Of a DNA stretch of 64,000 nt, positions 43,601 through 53,204 are shown in pieces; positions within the stretch are counted from its first letter, which is position 1; every line of letters begins with the position of its first letter. The notes beneath the pieces were generated by a model, which was not told the DNA's origin, searched no databases, and was given only the letters and a program-made list of their open reading frames with translations. The translations under genes and the position numbers were made by a program. Source of the stretch: Anthoceros angustus (taxonomy: Eukaryota; Streptophyta; Anthocerotopsida; Anthocerotales; Anthocerotaceae); assembly GCA_010909165.1 (NCBI GenBank), contig MU008169.1:868001-932000 (forward strand). Reading direction: 5' to 3'.

Positions 43601-44019
43601 GTGAACACATCCATCGCGTCTTGTAACCTGCCATTAGAAGCGTACATTCGCAAGATGTGGTTGCACAGGAACGAGTCCGACTCATACCCCTCTTTCACCG
43701 TGAGAGCATGTACGCGGCGACCCAGCACAAGATTCTGCTTTGCTGCACATTTCTTCAGGACATTGCAGAGGAGAGATTTGGAAACACAACAGTCTGCCTG
43801 CACCAGAAATCCCAATGCCTCAACAGCTTGAGTGAGACGATCCTCTTCACATAGCTTTCTCACGTTCTCAGCTGTTAAGGCCCTGTCGTATCCTGCAGGC
43901 CTGTAGGCCTGCGAAGCCAAATTGCTCCACCTCGTGGCTTGCTTCCGTGACATCAGGTGCGCTGGACCTCTTCCTGTACTACCTCTTGCCCTCCAGACGG
44001 CCCTGAATTCCAGGAGCAT
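40612..44019 (-). CDS. Giant PLS-class pentatricopeptide repeat protein, E/E+ end, no DYW domain (PPR-1)
   Basis: A single exon of 1135 residues starting at ATG 44017-44019; the frame stays open upstream only to a TTG. After an organelle-targeting-like Arg/Ser-rich leader come PPR motifs arranged as P-L-S triplets of about 103 residues, each containing NSLVNMYAKCGS, KDVVTWTALI, VTFVCLLQACA and GKQLHAQI. There are about six full triplets plus one collapsed one. The end is a typical E domain (GITPTMEHYTCMVDLLGRAG, YVMMSNIYTGAKMWEQAQE) and E+ start (GQSWWTDMDGQVHTF), stopping at GDNKHRNSET. Such proteins bind organelle RNA and guide C-to-U editing; without DYW a partner deaminase is needed. The collapsed triplet (about 41540-41590) lacks some 35-40 residues in frame. 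Confidence 0.95.
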   Translation of the reverse strand: MLLEFRAVWRARGSTGRGPAHLMSRKQATRWSNLASQAYRPAGYDRALTAENVRKLCEEDRLTQAVEALGFLVQADCCVSKSLLCNVLKKCAAKQNLVLGRRVHALTVKEGYESDSFLCNHILRMYASNGRLQDAMDVFTVAANPDAFMWSSIISAHVKEGQDKQAIQLYRQMRRSGAKPDGHVFVATLQACARGADLQTGLELHADLFASGVEPDLFVCNCLVDMYAKCGSLEDAQRVFDELGEKDVVTWTTLIAGYAKQGMGQDALRLYGVMQEEGVAMANTVTFLCLLQACASMGTPALETGKELHAQIRERGHEGDVFVANSLVNMYAKCGSLENAQRVFDGLHHKDVVTWTALISGYSQQGLGQEALDLYSLMQEEGMAVPTPVTFVCLLQACATVGTAALKRGKQLHAQITKQGHQSDVVVANSLINMYAKCGSFEDARGVFDGLCDKDVVTWSAIIAGYSQQSMVQEALDLYIAMQEEGLVTPNAVTFVCLLQACAGGGPPALEMGKHLHAQIREQGHETDGLVANSLVNMYAKCGSLKDAQRVFDALGQKDVVTWTALIAGHSQQGMGKEALCLYSAMEEDGMAVPDSVTFVCLLQACASMGSQALDKGRQLHEQIRQQELQGDLVVSNSLIHMYAKCGSLEDAKITFDGAVHKDLLTWNAMIGGYSQVGMAQEAFHIYSKMQEEGSNMPNSVTFVCLLQACANVGALALEMGRHLHMQIREQGHQADLLVANSLVSMYAKCGSLKDAQRVFDGLSQKDVVTWTAMIGAYAQLGMGKEALLLYCAMQEEGIVGPDSVTFACVLQACASLGPRCSPEDVESVFDRLGQKDVVPWNAMIPGSSGHNALHLYFGMLEDGMASTNSMTFVCLLQACANVAALHLGRQVHARIEEQGLQSDVFVASSLINMYGKSGSMVEAEKVFKALPERNVVTWNALIAGYSCQGDSREVFDLILRMREHGIQPDGITFLGVLMVCSHTGLVNKGREYFETMSRLYGITPTMEHYTCMVDLLGRAGQLDEALALVVRMPVLPDAAVWYTLLCACQKWGNVKVGRHAFDQAVKLEKEDAAAYVMMSNIYTGAKMWEQAQEMHAMRLRMGAWKQPGQSWWTDMDGQVHTFVVGDNKHRNSET

Positions 44020-44691
44020 AGATTGCCTGGAGCTCCCACCGGTCGGTGAGCACAACAATGGTTTTCAATGACCCACCGAGCTTGCGGGACAGGTGGACCA
44101 ACAACCTGAACGCCATCAGGTTGTTGGTCACTCGTGCTTTGAGAATGTTAGCAACCGGAGTAGCAGGCTGAAAAAACAGGATCATGCGTGCAGGCTGCAC
44201 AGACAAGTCAGCTTCTGTGTTCCAGGCAAACAGGTGTTGACTGACAGGCTTTCGAAGTGTGGGCAATTTGTGGTATTGTACTAGGATAATTTTGTTCCTC
44301 GCCGCATGACACACAGCAACAAAGAAGACGAATCTATCGCATGCTCACCGGGTACTGTGTAGAGTATCTTAGAGAGGAGAACATTTCAGTCCACTCTCTC
44401 ATTTGAGTCCTGCAGTGTGGAGAGGGTACTTGGTCACATCCCACTTTTCAGTGTTGCAGACCAAGCTTTGTGTTAGTCATCTACATTGTTTTTGTGCCTA
44501 GCATGGTGGGGAGGAAGCCTGCAGTGGAGACATAGTGCAACACATCAGAATCGAGGAGTCCCGATCTTTGAACACGCAGAGAGTGAGGGTCTAGAGTGTC
44601 CCTCATTTGGAAAGTCGTCTAACAGGACGGATGAGTTCTCAGCAGGTATCGAGAGGCTGCTGGTTTTGCTTCTACTTTTTAGCGAAGATAC
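44020..44691. promoter_or_regulatory. 5' region of PPR-1 with a perfect hairpin
   Basis: Upstream of the start there is a 14-bp perfect inverted repeat, gaccaacaacctga / tcaggttgttggtc, with a 6-base loop at 44096-44129. It would form a strong stem in the 5' leader if transcribed. The rest holds no gene. The direct repeat ttttgcttctacttttt at 44664-44680 recurs at 45481-45496, bracketing the foldback element. Confidence 0.5.
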
Positions 44692-45311
44692 TTATTAACA
44701 ACTTGTACCATGGTATGCCTAAGCTACTTGCACCAAGGGCATCCATTCCCTTTAGGCACCCCATCTAAGTACCGATCGAAGCACAGGATGCTTAATAATC
44801 ACGTTCTTATAAATGTGTCCAAATCACCCCATCTAAGTACCGATCCAAGGGTAGGATGCTTAATAATCACGTTCTTATAAATGTGTATCCATTTGGCCTA
44901 AGCCATTGGAGATAGGACGTTCTTAAAGTATGTGTGTCCAAATGGCTTAAGCTAAATGGACACACATTTATAAGCACATCGTGATTAAGCATTTTGTAAG
45001 CTCAGTACTTAGATGGGGTCCTTAAACAGAATGGATGAGCTTAGATCGGTACTTAGATGGGGTGCCTAAAGGGAGTGGATGTCTTGGTGCAAGTAACTTA
45101 GGCACACCATGGTACAAGTGGTGTAGCTTAGTTCGGTAACTAGATGGGTCCCTAAAGGGAGTGGATGAGCTTAGATCGGTACTTAGATGGGGTGCTTAAA
45201 GGGAGTGGATGCCCTTGGTGCAAGTAGCTTAGGCACACCATGGTACAAGTGGTACTTAAACCCTTGGTGCAAGTAGCTTAGGCACACCATGATATAAATT
45301 GTTAAGTACTA
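44692..45311. mobile_element. Foldback-type MITE with long complex inverted arms
   Basis: The left arm (44692 to about 44960) starts ttattaacaacttgtaccatggt. The right arm (about 44940-45311) ends accatgatataaattgttaa, its imperfect mirror. Inside each arm, words such as caccccatctaagtaccgat, catccactccctttag and gcttaataatcacgttctta recur several times, and the two arms carry them in opposite strands. The right arm has two to three extra nested copies. No transposase is present. Related single-arm sequence lies at 28586-28745. Target-site duplication is not certain. The class is probably a non-autonomous DNA transposon. Confidence 0.85.
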
Positions 45312-45719
45312 AGTCCTATGACGAATATGTTTAGTGAACTTAAATTTAAAAAAAATTCTTCTTTATTTTAAAAAAATCCATCTTAGCGGACTTAAATAAA
45401 AATTTTTTCTTATACTTTGGAGCCTAGCAGTTCTAAAGAAACCTCATCCAGGTTAACCAACATAAGCGCCACCACTTCGTTTTTGCTTCTACTTTTAGGT
45501 GAGCCGAGAAGGGCTATCAGGTACACAGTTAAAAATGGACATTTGCAGTCGTTTGCCTGGAAAAGGCGCACAGAAGCTATGAGGAACTGAAAATGAGCTT
45601 CGATTCTGAAGCTTGGGCTGGGAATATGGCTTGGTGCCGAAGGCGGTAACATTGTAGCAATATGAAGAGCCCCGGCTGTTGGGCTCACTTTGAAGGCACA
45701 CGATGGACTGCAAATAACC
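45312..45719. other. 5' region of PPR-2
   Basis: An AT-rich stretch with poly-A/T runs (45340-45415), then moderately GC sequence up to the start codon. The frame of PPR-2 remains open a little upstream (to TTG 45690). No other feature was seen. Confidence 0.35.
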
Positions 45720-48700
45720 ATGCAGGAATTTTGCAGGAAAGCCAGCCGGTCCCAGAGGATGTCTGGCTGGAAAGGCATCTTCCAGCGAGAGACTTTTTCA
45801 GAAGCTCTGTTGAGAAGATGTTTCCGAGACCCAACAGTCAGGAGGGATACCAGTCAGAATAGGAACGATATGTCACCTCATTGTCTGTACAGGGAGTCCC
45901 ATGAGCTCCTTTGGCTAAAAATGCCAGCTCGGAGGTATAGGAAGCTTGCTGTCCTGGATGTTCTGGATGGTCCTGAGCCTGGCAGGCCTGCAGGATACGG
46001 AATCGGGGTAACGGCTGAAACCGTGAGCAAGCTATGTGAAGAGGGGAATCTCACAAAGGCTGTGGAGGCTTTGGGAGTTCTCGTGCAGGCAGGCTACTGT
46101 GTTTCCAAAGCTCTGTTTTATGCTGTGCTGAAAAACTGTGTGGGGAAGAGGAATCTTGTTCTGGGTCGGCGCGTGCATGCTTTCACGGTGGAAATTGGGT
46201 ATCAGTCGGACACGTTCCTTTGCAACCACATCCTGCGAATGTATGCTTGTCATGGCAAGTTCCATGCCGCGATGGATGTGTTTGCAGGGGTTGCTGACCC
46301 AGATGCGTTTACATGGTCTTGCATCATTTCTGCCCATGTGAAACATGGGCAAGACAAGCAGGTCATGCAACTGTATCGGGAACTGCGCAGGTCGAGTGTG
46401 AAGCCAGATGGGTATGTGTTTGTGGCAGCCCTTCAGGCTTGTGCAAGGGGAGCAGATCTGAAGTCCGGGCGGGAGCTGCATGCTGATGTCTTGGCCGGAG
46501 GGGTGGAGCATGATTTGTTCGTTTGTAATGGCTTGGTGAACATGTATGCGAAGTGTGGGAACTTGGAAGATGCACAAAGATTGTTTGACAGACTTGGTGA
46601 AAAGGACGTGGTGACTTGGACTTCCATGATAGCGGGGTATTCCCAGCTGGGCATGGGGCAGGAAGCCCTTGATCTCTACTGTGAGATGCGAGAAGAAAGC
46701 ATGGCTGTACCAAACTCCGTGACCTTTGTGTGTCTGCTGCAGGCATGTGCAAGTGTGGGTACCCCAGCATTAGAGGAGGGGAAGCAGCTTCATGAGCAAA
46801 TTAGAGAAAGCGGATATGAAGGTGATGTGTTTGTGGCCAGCAGTTTGGTGAACATGTATGCAAAGTGTGGCAGCATAGAGGATGCCCAGGGAGTTTTCGA
46901 TGGACTTGGTGAGAAGAATGTGGTAACGTGGAGTGCCATGATAGCAGGATATTTCAAGCATGGGATGGCGGAGGAAGCCCTTTACCTTTACAGTGAGATG
47001 CAAGGTGGTGGCCTGGCTGTACCTAATTCAGTGACATTTGTTTGCCTCCTGCAGGGATGTGCAAGTGTGGGCACTGCCGCTTTGGAAACGGGGAAGCAGC
47101 TTCATGTGGAAATTTTGGAACAAGGACATCAAGGTGATGTGCTTGTAGCAAACAGTTTGGTCAACATGTATGCAAAGTGTGGCAGCCTAGAGGATGCTCA
47201 GAGAGTGTTTGATGGACTAAGTCAAAAGGATGTGGTGACGTGGAATGCCGTGATAGCAGGGCACTCCCAGCAGGGCCAGGGCCAGCAAGCCCTTCGTCTG
47301 TACAGTGCTATGGTTGAAGAGCGCATGGTTGAACCTAATTCCGTGACATTTGTGTGCCTTCTGCAGGCGTGTGCGACTCTGGGCGCCCAGGCACTGGAAA
47401 GGGGGCGACATCTTCATACACAAATTCAGGAACGAGGACTGCAAGCTGATGTGTTCGTAGGCAATAGTCTGGTGAACATGTATGCAAAATGTGGCAGCTT
47501 GCGAGATGCTCAAAGAGTGTTTGATGGACTCGTTCGAAAAGATGTGGTGACTTGGAATGCCATGATAGCCCAGTATTCACAGCAGGGTATGGGAGAAGAA
47601 GCCCTTCGTCTCTACAGTGCTATGCAAGAACAAGATGAGCTCATTGTGCCTGATGTTGTGACATTTGTGTGCCTCCTGCAGGCCTGTGCATGTGTGGGCA
47701 CTCCAGCTCTAGAGAAGGGGAAGCGGCTTCATGCAGAAATTAGAGAACAAGGACGTCAAGTTGAGGAGTTTGTGGCCAGCAGTTTGGTCAACATGTATGC
47801 AAAATGTGGTAGCTTGCAAAACGCTCAGAGAGTGTTTGATGGACTCCTTCAAAAGGATGTTGTGACGTGGAACGTCATGATATCAGGGTATTCCCAGCAG
47901 GGCATGGGACAGGAAGCCCTTCGTCTCTATGGTGTTATGCAAGAAGAAGGCATGGCTGTACCTGACTCTGTGACATTTGTGTGCCTCTTGCAGGCATGTG
48001 CGGGCATGGGCACCAGAGCTTTGGACAAGGGGAAGCAGCTTCATCAACACATTAGAGAACAAGAACTCGAGGCTGATGTGTTCCTAGCTAACAGTCTGGT
48101 GAATATGTATTCGAAGTGCGGCGGTTTGGAAGATGGTAGGAAACTCTTTGATGGACTCCTTCAAAAAGATGTGGTCACGTGGAATGCCATGATATCAGGG
48201 TATTCCCAGCAGGGCATGGGCCAGGAAGCCCTTTGTCTTTACTCTGCTATGCAAGAAGAAGGCATTGCCTTAGCCAGTTCCGTGACGCTTGTGTGCCTCT
48301 TGCAGGCTTGTGCAATTGTTGGAAGCCCAGCTTTGGAGAAGGGAAAGAAGATTCATGCTCAAATTGAGCTACTAGGACCTCAAGCGGATGCATTTTTAAC
48401 CAGCAGTTTGGTAAACATGTATGTAAAGTGTGGCAGCCTAGAAGATGCTCAGAGAGTGTTTGATGGGCTTGGTCTAAAGGATGCGGTGACGTGGAGTGCC
48501 ATGATAGCAGGGTACTCAAAGCATGGCATGGGCCAGGAAGCCCTTCGCCTTTACTCTGCTATGCAAGAAGAAGGCGTCGTTGTACCCAGTTCTGTAACAT
48601 TTGCGTTCCTCCTACAGGCATGCGCAGATGTGGCAGCTTTGCAGATAGGGAGGCAGCTGCATGCACAGATCGAGGAACTGGGTTGTCAAACAGATGCGTT

Positions 48701-49466
48701 TGTAGCCTGCAGCTTGATAAGTATGTATGGGGAGTCTGGGAGCACACTTGATGCACAGCAGGTGTTTGAGCGATTGCCCAACAGAAACATCGCTGCCTGG
48801 AATGCACTGCTTGCAGTATACAGCCACCAAGGAGACAGTGAACAGGTCTTTGACTTGGTGCTCAAAATGAGACAGGATGGGATACGGCCGGATGGTATCA
48901 CTTTCGTTTCTCTACTGACGGTCTGCAGTCATGCGGGCCTGGTTAGCAAGGGGCAAGAGTACTTTGAGTCGATGAGCAGAGACTACGGCATCACACCCAC
49001 TGTGGAGCACTACACGTGCATGGTGGATCTCCTGGGCCGGGCAGGCCGACCGGATGACGCTCTGGCTTTCATAATCACAATGCCGTTCCTTCCTGATGCT
49101 GGAGTTTGGTACACTCTGTTGGGTGCTTGTCGGAAGTGGAGCAACGTGGAGGTGGGACAGCATGCTTTCGAGCAAGCAGTGAAGCTGGACGAGAGACACG
49201 CTGCAGCGTATTTGTTGATGTCAAACATATACTGCGGGGCAAAGATGTGGAAGGAGGCTCACGGCTTGCAGACAAGGAGAATCAAAATGAGGGCATGGAA
49301 GCAGCCCGGCCAGAGCTGGTGGACAGGCCTGGACAGACTGGTGCACATCTTCTCGGCTGGGGAGAAGAAGCATCCCAAGAGTCGAGCAAGGCTGAATGAG
49401 ATACTCGGCAAACTGAAAGAAAAAGAATCTGAGCCGGATCTTGACTCGTTACCCGCAGGCATATAG
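45720..49466 (+). CDS. Giant PLS-class pentatricopeptide repeat protein, E/E+ end, no DYW domain (PPR-2)
   Basis: A single exon of 1248 residues from ATG 45720; later ATGs at 45762 and near 45870-45925 could serve instead. It is a paralogue of PPR-1 in opposite orientation, with the same start of the repeat region (TVSKLCEEGNLTKAVEALG). It has seven P-L-S triplets of about 102-104 residues with near-identical cores (SLVNMYAKCGSLEDAQRVFD, KDVVTWNAMI, VTFVCLLQACA). The E domain (YGITPTVEHYTCMVDLLGRA, LLMSNIYCGAKMWKEAH) and E+ region (GQSWWTGLDRLVHIF) follow, with a short charged tail ending SLPAGI. It is predicted to be organellar and to select RNA sites for C-to-U editing, with a deaminase supplied in trans. 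The high nucleotide identity among its own triplets points to recent internal duplication or conversion. Confidence 0.95.
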   Translation: MQEFCRKASRSQRMSGWKGIFQRETFSEALLRRCFRDPTVRRDTSQNRNDMSPHCLYRESHELLWLKMPARRYRKLAVLDVLDGPEPGRPAGYGIGVTAETVSKLCEEGNLTKAVEALGVLVQAGYCVSKALFYAVLKNCVGKRNLVLGRRVHAFTVEIGYQSDTFLCNHILRMYACHGKFHAAMDVFAGVADPDAFTWSCIISAHVKHGQDKQVMQLYRELRRSSVKPDGYVFVAALQACARGADLKSGRELHADVLAGGVEHDLFVCNGLVNMYAKCGNLEDAQRLFDRLGEKDVVTWTSMIAGYSQLGMGQEALDLYCEMREESMAVPNSVTFVCLLQACASVGTPALEEGKQLHEQIRESGYEGDVFVASSLVNMYAKCGSIEDAQGVFDGLGEKNVVTWSAMIAGYFKHGMAEEALYLYSEMQGGGLAVPNSVTFVCLLQGCASVGTAALETGKQLHVEILEQGHQGDVLVANSLVNMYAKCGSLEDAQRVFDGLSQKDVVTWNAVIAGHSQQGQGQQALRLYSAMVEERMVEPNSVTFVCLLQACATLGAQALERGRHLHTQIQERGLQADVFVGNSLVNMYAKCGSLRDAQRVFDGLVRKDVVTWNAMIAQYSQQGMGEEALRLYSAMQEQDELIVPDVVTFVCLLQACACVGTPALEKGKRLHAEIREQGRQVEEFVASSLVNMYAKCGSLQNAQRVFDGLLQKDVVTWNVMISGYSQQGMGQEALRLYGVMQEEGMAVPDSVTFVCLLQACAGMGTRALDKGKQLHQHIREQELEADVFLANSLVNMYSKCGGLEDGRKLFDGLLQKDVVTWNAMISGYSQQGMGQEALCLYSAMQEEGIALASSVTLVCLLQACAIVGSPALEKGKKIHAQIELLGPQADAFLTSSLVNMYVKCGSLEDAQRVFDGLGLKDAVTWSAMIAGYSKHGMGQEALRLYSAMQEEGVVVPSSVTFAFLLQACADVAALQIGRQLHAQIEELGCQTDAFVACSLISMYGESGSTLDAQQVFERLPNRNIAAWNALLAVYSHQGDSEQVFDLVLKMRQDGIRPDGITFVSLLTVCSHAGLVSKGQEYFESMSRDYGITPTVEHYTCMVDLLGRAGRPDDALAFIITMPFLPDAGVWYTLLGACRKWSNVEVGQHAFEQAVKLDERHAAAYLLMSNIYCGAKMWKEAHGLQTRRIKMRAWKQPGQSWWTGLDRLVHIFSAGEKKHPKSRARLNEILGKLKEKESEPDLDSLPAGI

Positions 49467-49835
49467 ATGAGAGAAAGGAAGATGAGTTGTGTAAGCATGC
49501 AGCCACAACCTTGGGATGGCCTTGGGATGGGTGTGCAACAGGAAGGTCTCTGAGGACTCCAGGTCCTGTGCACTCACGGCTGTTTCCTTGTTCAGTGGGG
49601 CTCTGACTTGCTTGGAGAACATGGCTCTTTGATACCCTTTGAGTAAATGGGGCAAGAAGAAGCGAGACACCTCTTTTGATGGTCGTTTCCGGGCATGCCC
49701 CAGGCCTTCTCCCATCCACACAAAGGCCGAAACAGCTGAATAAGATGTATGTACATGTTGATGAGTCCGTGCAGTAACGTTTCAGTGTTCACTTCCCAGG
49801 AGGCTGGCTGGGAGGGATATTGCTGGAGTACAGGT
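49467..49835. other. Intergenic between convergent PPR-2 and quinolinate phosphoribosyltransferase
   Basis: Both genes end toward this 369-bp stretch, so it must carry both 3' ends. Short open frames on the minus strand are not supported by any domain. No repeats were seen. Confidence 0.4.
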
Positions 49836-51573
49836 CTAATTAGCTCGAATTTCTGGGTGTGACCGCTCTCCAACGGATAGAGCCAAGTCCGTGTCCACGT
49901 TAAGAGAGATGTCCAGGGCTTCTACTGAGTGTGTCAACGCTCCGCTGGTGACCACCAAGACAGTGAGGAAGGTAAGTACTGGGGCTCCAAATGTATACGG
50001 AGGTGGGCGGTGAGTGCTTAGGAGTACCTGGAAATGAAAGTGACCCCGGTTGCTCCAATCTTGTGGACAGATGACAAGGTCACGTTGCCAGAAGCCTAAT
50101 GATTTTAGGGGGCAGAATGTCACCTTGTCAGCCGATGGTTTGGAGGGAGTAGGCTACAACCGCAGAGCAGTGGATAAGTTATACCAACCTCAGTGTCAAT
50201 CCGCCCATTGATGAGTTGCAGAGCTTCCTCGAGCATGGATACATCTACATCTCCGTCCGGAAGTCGGACGACCATGTTGTCCAGCATAATTCGTGTTACT
50301 CTTCCTACTCCCTTGTCTCGGCATTGGAGTACTTCTCTCACTTCGTCTAGAGTTCTTGTTTCTACCTGCACGTGGTTGTAGCACATGAAGACTGAACTGG
50401 GTCTTCTTCCAAAGAGATATTGCGTTGGTGCAGAAGCTGGTAAACTGGCTAGTACCTCGACGCCAATGTCGAGGTTACGCTCCTTGAGGTACTTTTCAAC
50501 TGCAGAGATGGCTTGACTTATCCCACCTGCTACAGCGATATGGTTGTCCTTCACCATCACCATGTCAAAGAGGCCCATTCGGTGATTCTCTCCACCACCT
50601 ATCAATACCTGCACTAGCTTTCTCAGCTATTGTGTGCTTACATGCCAGAAAGTGTGCACAGGGAGCAAGGTAAGAACTTCAACTGACCGCCCACTTATCA
50701 ATTAGCCTCAAGCCCGGCACAGTCTTCCTCGTTTCCAGCATCCGGGCTGGTGTGGCGGCGTCTACCATCTTCTGCTCATCCACTAACATCAGCAGGGCGC
50801 AGATTGAGTGCAGCTTTCTGAACAAGCACAAGTGAGGGTTTGGAGTACCCTTGTATTAGTGGCAATGCCGCTCATGCGCTGCATGAAGTTGAGCACGACT
50901 CTCTCTGCCAGAAGAATGCTTCTTGCACTCCCTGCGAATAGCATGCTCTAAGTTCATGAACCAACTTCACCTTTGCTCATCAGCACAAGAGCTGCGAGGA
51001 TACATCACACACTCACCACGCACGACACCAAACTGCTGCCCCTTGCGTATCCAATCCCCATCCTGAACACTCCATTCAATCTGCCACTCAGCAAGTTCCA
51101 CATCCTTAGCTCCATGAAGTGACACAGTTTGCAGGAAGAGAAGGTCAATAATGGGCAGCACGTTTCACCTGCAGCTGCTGATCCACCTCCTGGAAAACCA
51201 GATTCGCCATGGCAATGCCAGCTATCACTCCATCAGCTTTAGCCAGGAACTGAGCCTCGGCTTCCACCTCTTGGGAGATGGTGGCCAAGCAGGTGACATC
51301 ACCTGCAGGCGGGAACTAGGTTTAGCAGGAATTCTCATCTTGCTCGGTTGCCACACCCTGAATCCAGTGCAATGGAAAAGGACCTTGATCTCCGGCATCC
51401 TCTGCAAGGGCCAGCTTGATCACTTGTTGCACGTCGTATGTTGGGTGAGCAGGAGGAGGTATGGGGGACCTGGGATGCGATGTCTTGGTGCCAGGCTCTG
51501 CAACAGCTGAAGCTGAACATCTGCGGCAAAATGCATGATTAGAAGCTGGAGTGCCGCGCCCAGACGGGCGCAT
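49836..51573 (-). CDS. QPT: Nicotinate-nucleotide pyrophosphorylase (quinolinate phosphoribosyltransferase)
   Basis: This enzyme makes nicotinate mononucleotide from quinolinate and PRPP in de novo NAD synthesis; the plant enzyme is plastidial. Exons on the minus strand: 51384-51573, 51169-51302, 51017-51080, 50849-50931, 50688-50771, 50456-50608, 50189-50365, 50028-50095, 49836-49944. All are in phase with GT-AG introns, giving 353 residues (Arabidopsis enzyme about 350). Family signatures in order: [114 protein letters not shown]. The first 45 or so residues look like a transit peptide. The sixth intron (50366-50455) is 90 bp and has no stop in frame. The third exon's acceptor could also be at 51107. 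Confidence 0.95.
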
Positions 51574-52480
51574 ATCACCCACCACATTCAGCTTCCCACC
51601 TTACAATTTGCACTTTCGCCGACCAAACCAGACGCGGGGCAGCAATCGCGTCTGCTCTCCAGGTCGGGAAGCTACCAGAATGCTTCAACCATCCGGCCCT
51701 TTCCTGTTGGTGGAAACCAAACTGAGATGTCCATAAGCCTCTTCTCACATTCAGCGCCCCCATCCTCGTTTAGAACCCCCTGGCGCTTTCCTTCTGATTC
51801 CAAACCCCTCGTACAGGAAGGGGAAGGTTGCCCGGACAATATGTTGCATAAACTCCTTCCGGACATTATGTTGCATAAACTCCTTCCTGGAAGACTGATC
51901 CTTCCTCTCTTTCCTTCCAGGAAGACTGATCCTTCCTCCTCCCAATTCGTGCATCCCAATGGTGGTGTGTGTGAAATTCATCTCCTTCCTCGAAAGCTGA
52001 TCCTTCCTCCAACATTGGGATGCACGCCAATGCCATACCAATGGTGTGGTGCTATGTGTGAAATAGGATGGTGTGGAGCTATGTGTGAAAGCCACTGCCA
52101 TCCTAACGATAGTGTGGTGCTATGTGTGAGCGCCACTGCCATCCCAACCAATGATGTGATGCTATGTGTGAAAGCCACTGCCATGTCAATGGTGCTATTG
52201 GTGTGAAAGCCACTCCTATCCCAATAGTGCCATGCCATTTGAGCTATGTGTGAAACCCCAATGGTGCTATCACATCAATGGTGCTGTCACACTAAGTATG
52301 TATGCGAGACCGGCCTGATCTCAGCCTTGGCAGCTGTCGCGCCATCGCGTATCGTAGTCGTTATTTCGCGCCGAATATGGCACCAAGAAAGACCTTCCAT
52401 GGCAACCCCGGCCGCAAGGATGGCCGTAGCCACGGCCACAGTGCGCGACGCAAAACATGCCGACTAGCATACATTCTTGT
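51574..52480. repeat. Intergenic with small tandem duplications and a ctatgtgtgaaagcc minisatellite
   Basis: 51836-51890 holds a duplicated word (ggacaatatgttgcataaac / ggacattatgttgcataaac). 51885-51945 holds a second (ggaagactgatccttcctc). 52020-52290 is a decayed array in which gctatgtgtgaaagccactg recurs at irregular 35-55 bp spacing. Open frames through it are repeat artefacts. No gene is visible. Confidence 0.6.
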
Positions 52481-52486
52481 GTCTAA

Positions 52487-53010
52487 ATGAAGAAGGAATT
52501 AGATGCAAGCTCTAGCGTGGCAGACAATACAGCCATGATCCCTAACACCAGCAGCAGAAAGCGGAAATGCCGATGTCCACTGCAAGGTCGGACGAGTAGG
52601 ATGCGCATGAGCAAAGAAACGATTGTGGCCAGTAGACCACCATAGGAAATAGGGTAGAGCCACGGCAAATTCATTCCTAGTGGCGGCGACGATGGTTTAA
52701 ACGCGAAGCCAGGTGGGAACCGGACCAACCCAGCCACGCCAGAGTGGGAGTATCAGACTTGCCGCTTCTCTTGCCACTCGGATTATTACAGACGGTGGAG
52801 CGGCCAGCCCAGACTCCTGCCTTTGTATTCACTCCAACTCCAACTTGTGTCTCAGCTCCAACCTGTGTCTCTTCCCCATCGCCAACCTTTATCTCGAGTC
52901 CCGCATATGCCACCAACGATTGATTTTCCGCCCGAGCCCCGGAATCGGCAAGATGAGATTTTCCGCCAAGAATCCCTGATAGCTCTCTCACGTGTTCCGC
53001 CCCGGAATCC
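52487..53010 (-). pseudogene. Broken paralogue of the hexapeptide-repeat membrane protein
   Basis: The minus strand shows the same order as the 54920-56127 gene: an AGLEIKVG...EETQVG segment with only two hexapeptide units (about 52840-52910), then LPWLYPISYG matching YPWLYSISHG (about 52640-52660) and hydrophobic segments. The two parts are in different frames, so the copy is frameshifted. The sequence upstream of its start (52920-53010, words ttccgccccggaatccctaa) also matches 56170-56215, so the promoter region was duplicated with it. The C-terminal half is absent. Confidence 0.75.
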
Positions 53011-53204
53011 CTAATAACTCCCACACTCAAACAAGCTCCTCCCTGCCTGGCTAGTGCGGAGCAGCGAGATATGGTATCGATTGCATGAAGATGGAAACCT
53101 ATCCGATTGTGCATGCATCCTCATGCATACATCTTCATCCTACATATCAGGATTGTGCATGCATGTACAGAAGGCATCGAGCATCGATTGTGCATGCCGG
53201 CTTC

